A stretch of 5,299 nucleotides of DNA from assembly GCA_017413305.1 (NCBI GenBank), contig JAFPUA010000198.1:1-5299 (forward strand), given 5' to 3'. The translations under genes were made by a program, and so were the position numbers. Shown here piece by piece: positions 3,685 to 5,299 of this stretch (its first letter is position 1; every line of letters begins with the position of its first letter). The notes under the pieces are model-generated. The model made no database searches and was not told the DNA's origin. It saw nothing but the letters and a program-made list of their open reading frames with translations. The DNA comes from Candidatus Ruminimicrobiellum caprinum. Lineage in GTDB: Bacteria; Elusimicrobiota; Endomicrobiia; Endomicrobiales; Endomicrobiaceae.

Positions 3685-4890
3685 GTAGTCTGTGCCCGGA
3701 CCGGCTTTCATTCTCTCACCGGTAGATTTAAAATGGTCGTACAAAGGCGACATCATTCTTAATCTTTCAACTATTGCCGGAAATTCCGCTATAACATAAT
3801 CTATTTCTTCTTCGGTATTATATTTTGATAATGTAAACACTATAGAGCCTTGCCCTACGGCAACATCAACATTTAGTGCCGTTAAAACATGTGAAATTTT
3901 TAAAGATTTGTTTGCACAGGCAGAACCGCTGGATGCCATTATACCTTTTGCATCAAGTAAAAGGAAAAGAGATTCTCCTTCAACAAACTCTATTGAAAAA
4001 TTTACATTTGTGGGCAACCTGTTTTGTGTAGGACCGTTAAGATAAATATAATCTATATTTTTTTGCAAACCGTCGATAAGTTTATCTCTTAACTTTATTG
4101 TTTTGTCATAATTTTTTTGCATTTCGTTTAAAGCGATATCGCAAGCAACACCAAACCCTACAATTGCCGGAACATTTTCCGTTCCTGCTCTTTTGTTAAA
4201 TTCCTGAACTCCGCCGTCTATTTGTTGTTTTAAATAAATTCCTTTCTTTACATAAAGAGCTGCTGCACCTTTAGGTCCGTAAATTACGGAACTTGATAAT
4301 GTCAGCATATCAATATTTGATTTTACGACATCTATAGGAATAACGCCTGCAGCAACAACAGCATCTGTATGAAAGGTGATATTTTTTTCTTTAACTGTTT
4401 TTGATATTTCGTCGATATTTTGAATAGTTCCAACCTCTGTATTTGCATACTGAATCGATACCAAGATAGTATCTTTCCTTATAGCTTTTTTAAGCTCGTC
4501 TAATAATATAAAACCTTTATTATCGACTGGGATATAAGAAACTTCAAACCCTTCCTTTTCCAAACTTTTAACCGTATTTAAAACTGAAAAATGTTCTATT
4601 GCAGAAACTATAATATGTTTACCTTTTTTAGAATTTGCGTGTGCATATCCTTTTATTGCAAGGTTGTTTGCTTCCGAACCGCAGGAAGTAAATATTATTT
4701 CTTCCGGTTTTGAATTTATTAATTTTGAAACTGAAATTCTTGCTTCTTCTATTGCATCTTTAGAGATCTGTCCCAAAGAATAAATGCTTTGCGGATTTCC
4801 GTAATATTGTTTAAAATATGGAACCATAGCATCAAAAACGATGTCATCCATTTTCGTGTTTGACTGATTATCTAAATATACTTGTTTCAT
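3676..4890 (-). CDS. NifS/IscS-like protein lacking the PLP lysine (probable pseudo-desulfurase), 404 aa
   Basis: Full-length class V aminotransferase-fold protein of the NifS/IscS family; start fixed by AAGGAG (4901-4896), 5 nt from the ATG. Family words are clear throughout: YLDN (5-8), SEANNLAIKG (72-81), SAIEH (96-100), IYGPKG (203-208), RAGTENVP (234-241), SSGSAC (320-325). The catalytic cysteine C325, H100 and D176 are kept. However, the canonical SGHKIYGPKG is SSSVIYGPKG here: the Schiff-base lysine is V202 and the phosphate-binding histidine is S201. I checked the codons TCA AGT TCC GTA ATT. Also changed are the PLP Gln of DAxQ (V179), the Asn of NNE (T151) and the substrate-carboxylate Arg (V351, in SIVFTLS). 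No frameshift or internal stop is present. Normal PLP desulfurase activity is unlikely. The closest precedent I know is Archaeoglobus fulgidus IscS, whose lysine is replaced by Asp and whose cysteine helps hold a cluster on IscU. Encoded 41 nt after the Rrf2 regulator and before iscU. Confidence 0.9.
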   Translation of the reverse strand: MKQVYLDNQSNTKMDDIVFDAMVPYFKQYYGNPQSIYSLGQISKDAIEEARISVSKLINSKPEEIIFTSCGSEANNLAIKGYAHANSKKGKHIIVSAIEHFSVLNTVKSLEKEGFEVSYIPVDNKGFILLDELKKAIRKDTILVSIQYANTEVGTIQNIDEISKTVKEKNITFHTDAVVAAGVIPIDVVKSNIDMLTLSSSVIYGPKGAAALYVKKGIYLKQQIDGGVQEFNKRAGTENVPAIVGFGVACDIALNEMQKNYDKTIKLRDKLIDGLQKNIDYIYLNGPTQNRLPTNVNFSIEFVEGESLFLLLDAKGIMASSGSACANKSLKISHVLTALNVDVAVGQGSIVFTLSKYNTEEEIDYVIAEFPAIVERLRMMSPLYDHFKSTGERMKAGPGTDYED

Positions 4891-4900
4891 TTTTTCTCCT

Positions 4901-4928
4901 TAAACTCTAAGCTCTCAACTCTCAGCCG
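4901..4928 (-). repeat. Heptamer tandem repeat array 3, between rrf2 and nifS
   Basis: Four 7-bp units on the minus strand: CGGCTGA, GAGTTGA, GAGCTTA, GAGTTTA (4928-4901). They belong to the same family as arrays 1 and 2 and fill most of the 41-nt gap. The array ends one base before the GGAG core of the nifS Shine-Dalgarno, so it forms the immediate upstream context of that ribosome-binding site. Confidence 0.65.
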
Positions 4929-4931
4929 GTT

Positions 4932-5299
4932 TTATATAATTTGTTGCAAGTTTGTATATATATCGAAATTTCTATTATCATTTATCAAATCTTCTATAGT
5001 TATTGAACCAAAAAATTTGTTTATAATTTCATAAAATTTGTTCCACATATGCAAAGTTTTGCATTCAGCTCTTCTTTTGCACTTTGCTGAGTCTTTTTTC
5101 AGGCAGGCAACAGGAGCTAAATCTCCTTCTGTAAGTTTCAATATATCTATAACTTTATATTTTTTTATGTTCTTGGTTAATTTATATCCTCCACCTTTAC
5201 CATGAACGCCCTCAATAATTTTATGTTTTGTAAGTATCGGTAAAATTTTTTCCAAATATTTTAATGATATTTCTTGTCTTTTGGCAACATCCTTCATTG
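4932..5299 (-). CDS. Rrf2-family transcriptional regulator, IscR-like (N-terminus beyond window)
   Basis: Winged-helix Rrf2 regulator. Counting from the first visible Met, recognition-helix and wing words are present: QEISLKYLEKILPIL (8-22) and GVHGKGGGYKLTK (30-42). These are followed by the long-helix segment DILKLTEGD (51-59) and a cysteine cluster, C65-x7-C73-x5-C79, then TLHMW. Three cysteines plus a nearby His (H83) are the expected ligands for an IscR-type [2Fe-2S] cluster. E. coli IscR has C-x5-C-x5-C and its ligand His three residues before the Trp; here the His is two before it. The Met at 5297-5295 is almost certainly internal, because Rrf2 proteins have about 25-30 residues before this point (MxLSxKxRYAL region), so the gene runs off the right edge. 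It precedes the NifS-like gene by 41 nt and probably controls this operon. CymR-like control of cysteine genes is an alternative, though CymR lacks the cluster cysteines. Confidence 0.9.
   Translation of the reverse strand, partial: MKDVAKRQEISLKYLEKILPILTKHKIIEGVHGKGGGYKLTKNIKKYKVIDILKLTEGDLAPVACLKKDSAKCKRRAECKTLHMWNKFYEIINKFFGSITIEDLINDNRNFDIYTNLQQII

Noticed and set aside
4268..4297. Frameshift or single error as the reason for the missing NifS lysine
   Set aside because: The frame is continuous and in register on both sides (LTLSS before, IYGPKG after), and independent losses at 151, 179, 201 and 351 make one local error unlikely.
5295..5297. ATG as the true start of the Rrf2 regulator
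   Set aside because: Starting here would remove the first helix of the winged-helix domain; the frame stays open to the window edge, so the Met is internal.

Overview
The window is a compact, AT-rich stretch in which every supported gene lies on the minus strand, so transcription runs from high to low coordinates. The gene content points to a low-GC anaerobic bacterium: an IscR-type Rrf2 regulator, a NifS/IscU pair, O-acetylhomoserine sulfhydrylase, cysteine synthase and the [FeFe]-hydrogenase maturase HydE. Shine-Dalgarno sites are strong (AGGAG/GGAGG) before every gene except hydE. I cannot fix the phylum; a Clostridia-like or Melainabacteria-like gut or sediment organism would fit.

Layout in transcription order. 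(1) 5299-3044: the Rrf2/IscR-like regulator (N-terminus outside the window), then a NifS-like protein 41 nt downstream, then IscU after a 257-nt gap full of short tandem repeats. (2) 3034-2822: a sigma-70-like promoter with a 27-bp perfect palindrome over its predicted start site, then a leader containing a 24-codon ORF that ends in a Cys-Cys-Cys-Met-Arg-Met-Cys-Arg run. (3) metY. (4) A near-consensus promoter inside the metY stop region, driving a 50-residue cysteine-rich exported peptide and cysK, closed by an intrinsic terminator. (5) hydE with an extended -10 promoter so close to its ATG that the mRNA is probably leaderless.

The genes form a sulfur and iron-sulfur module. MetY and CysK fix sulfide into homocysteine and cysteine, IscU builds Fe-S clusters with its NifS partner under an IscR-like sensor, and HydE is an Fe-S consumer.

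The most striking observation is that the NifS-like protein is full length and keeps its cysteine loop, but has lost the PLP-binding lysine (Val202) and several other PLP or substrate contacts. It looks like a pseudo-desulfurase, comparable to the lysine-less IscS of Archaeoglobus fulgidus. The second is the Cys/Met-rich leader peptide ahead of metY, a candidate cysteine-sensing attenuator not captured by ordinary gene calling. The third is a set of heptamer and octamer tandem repeats in the gaps around nifS, iscU and metY.
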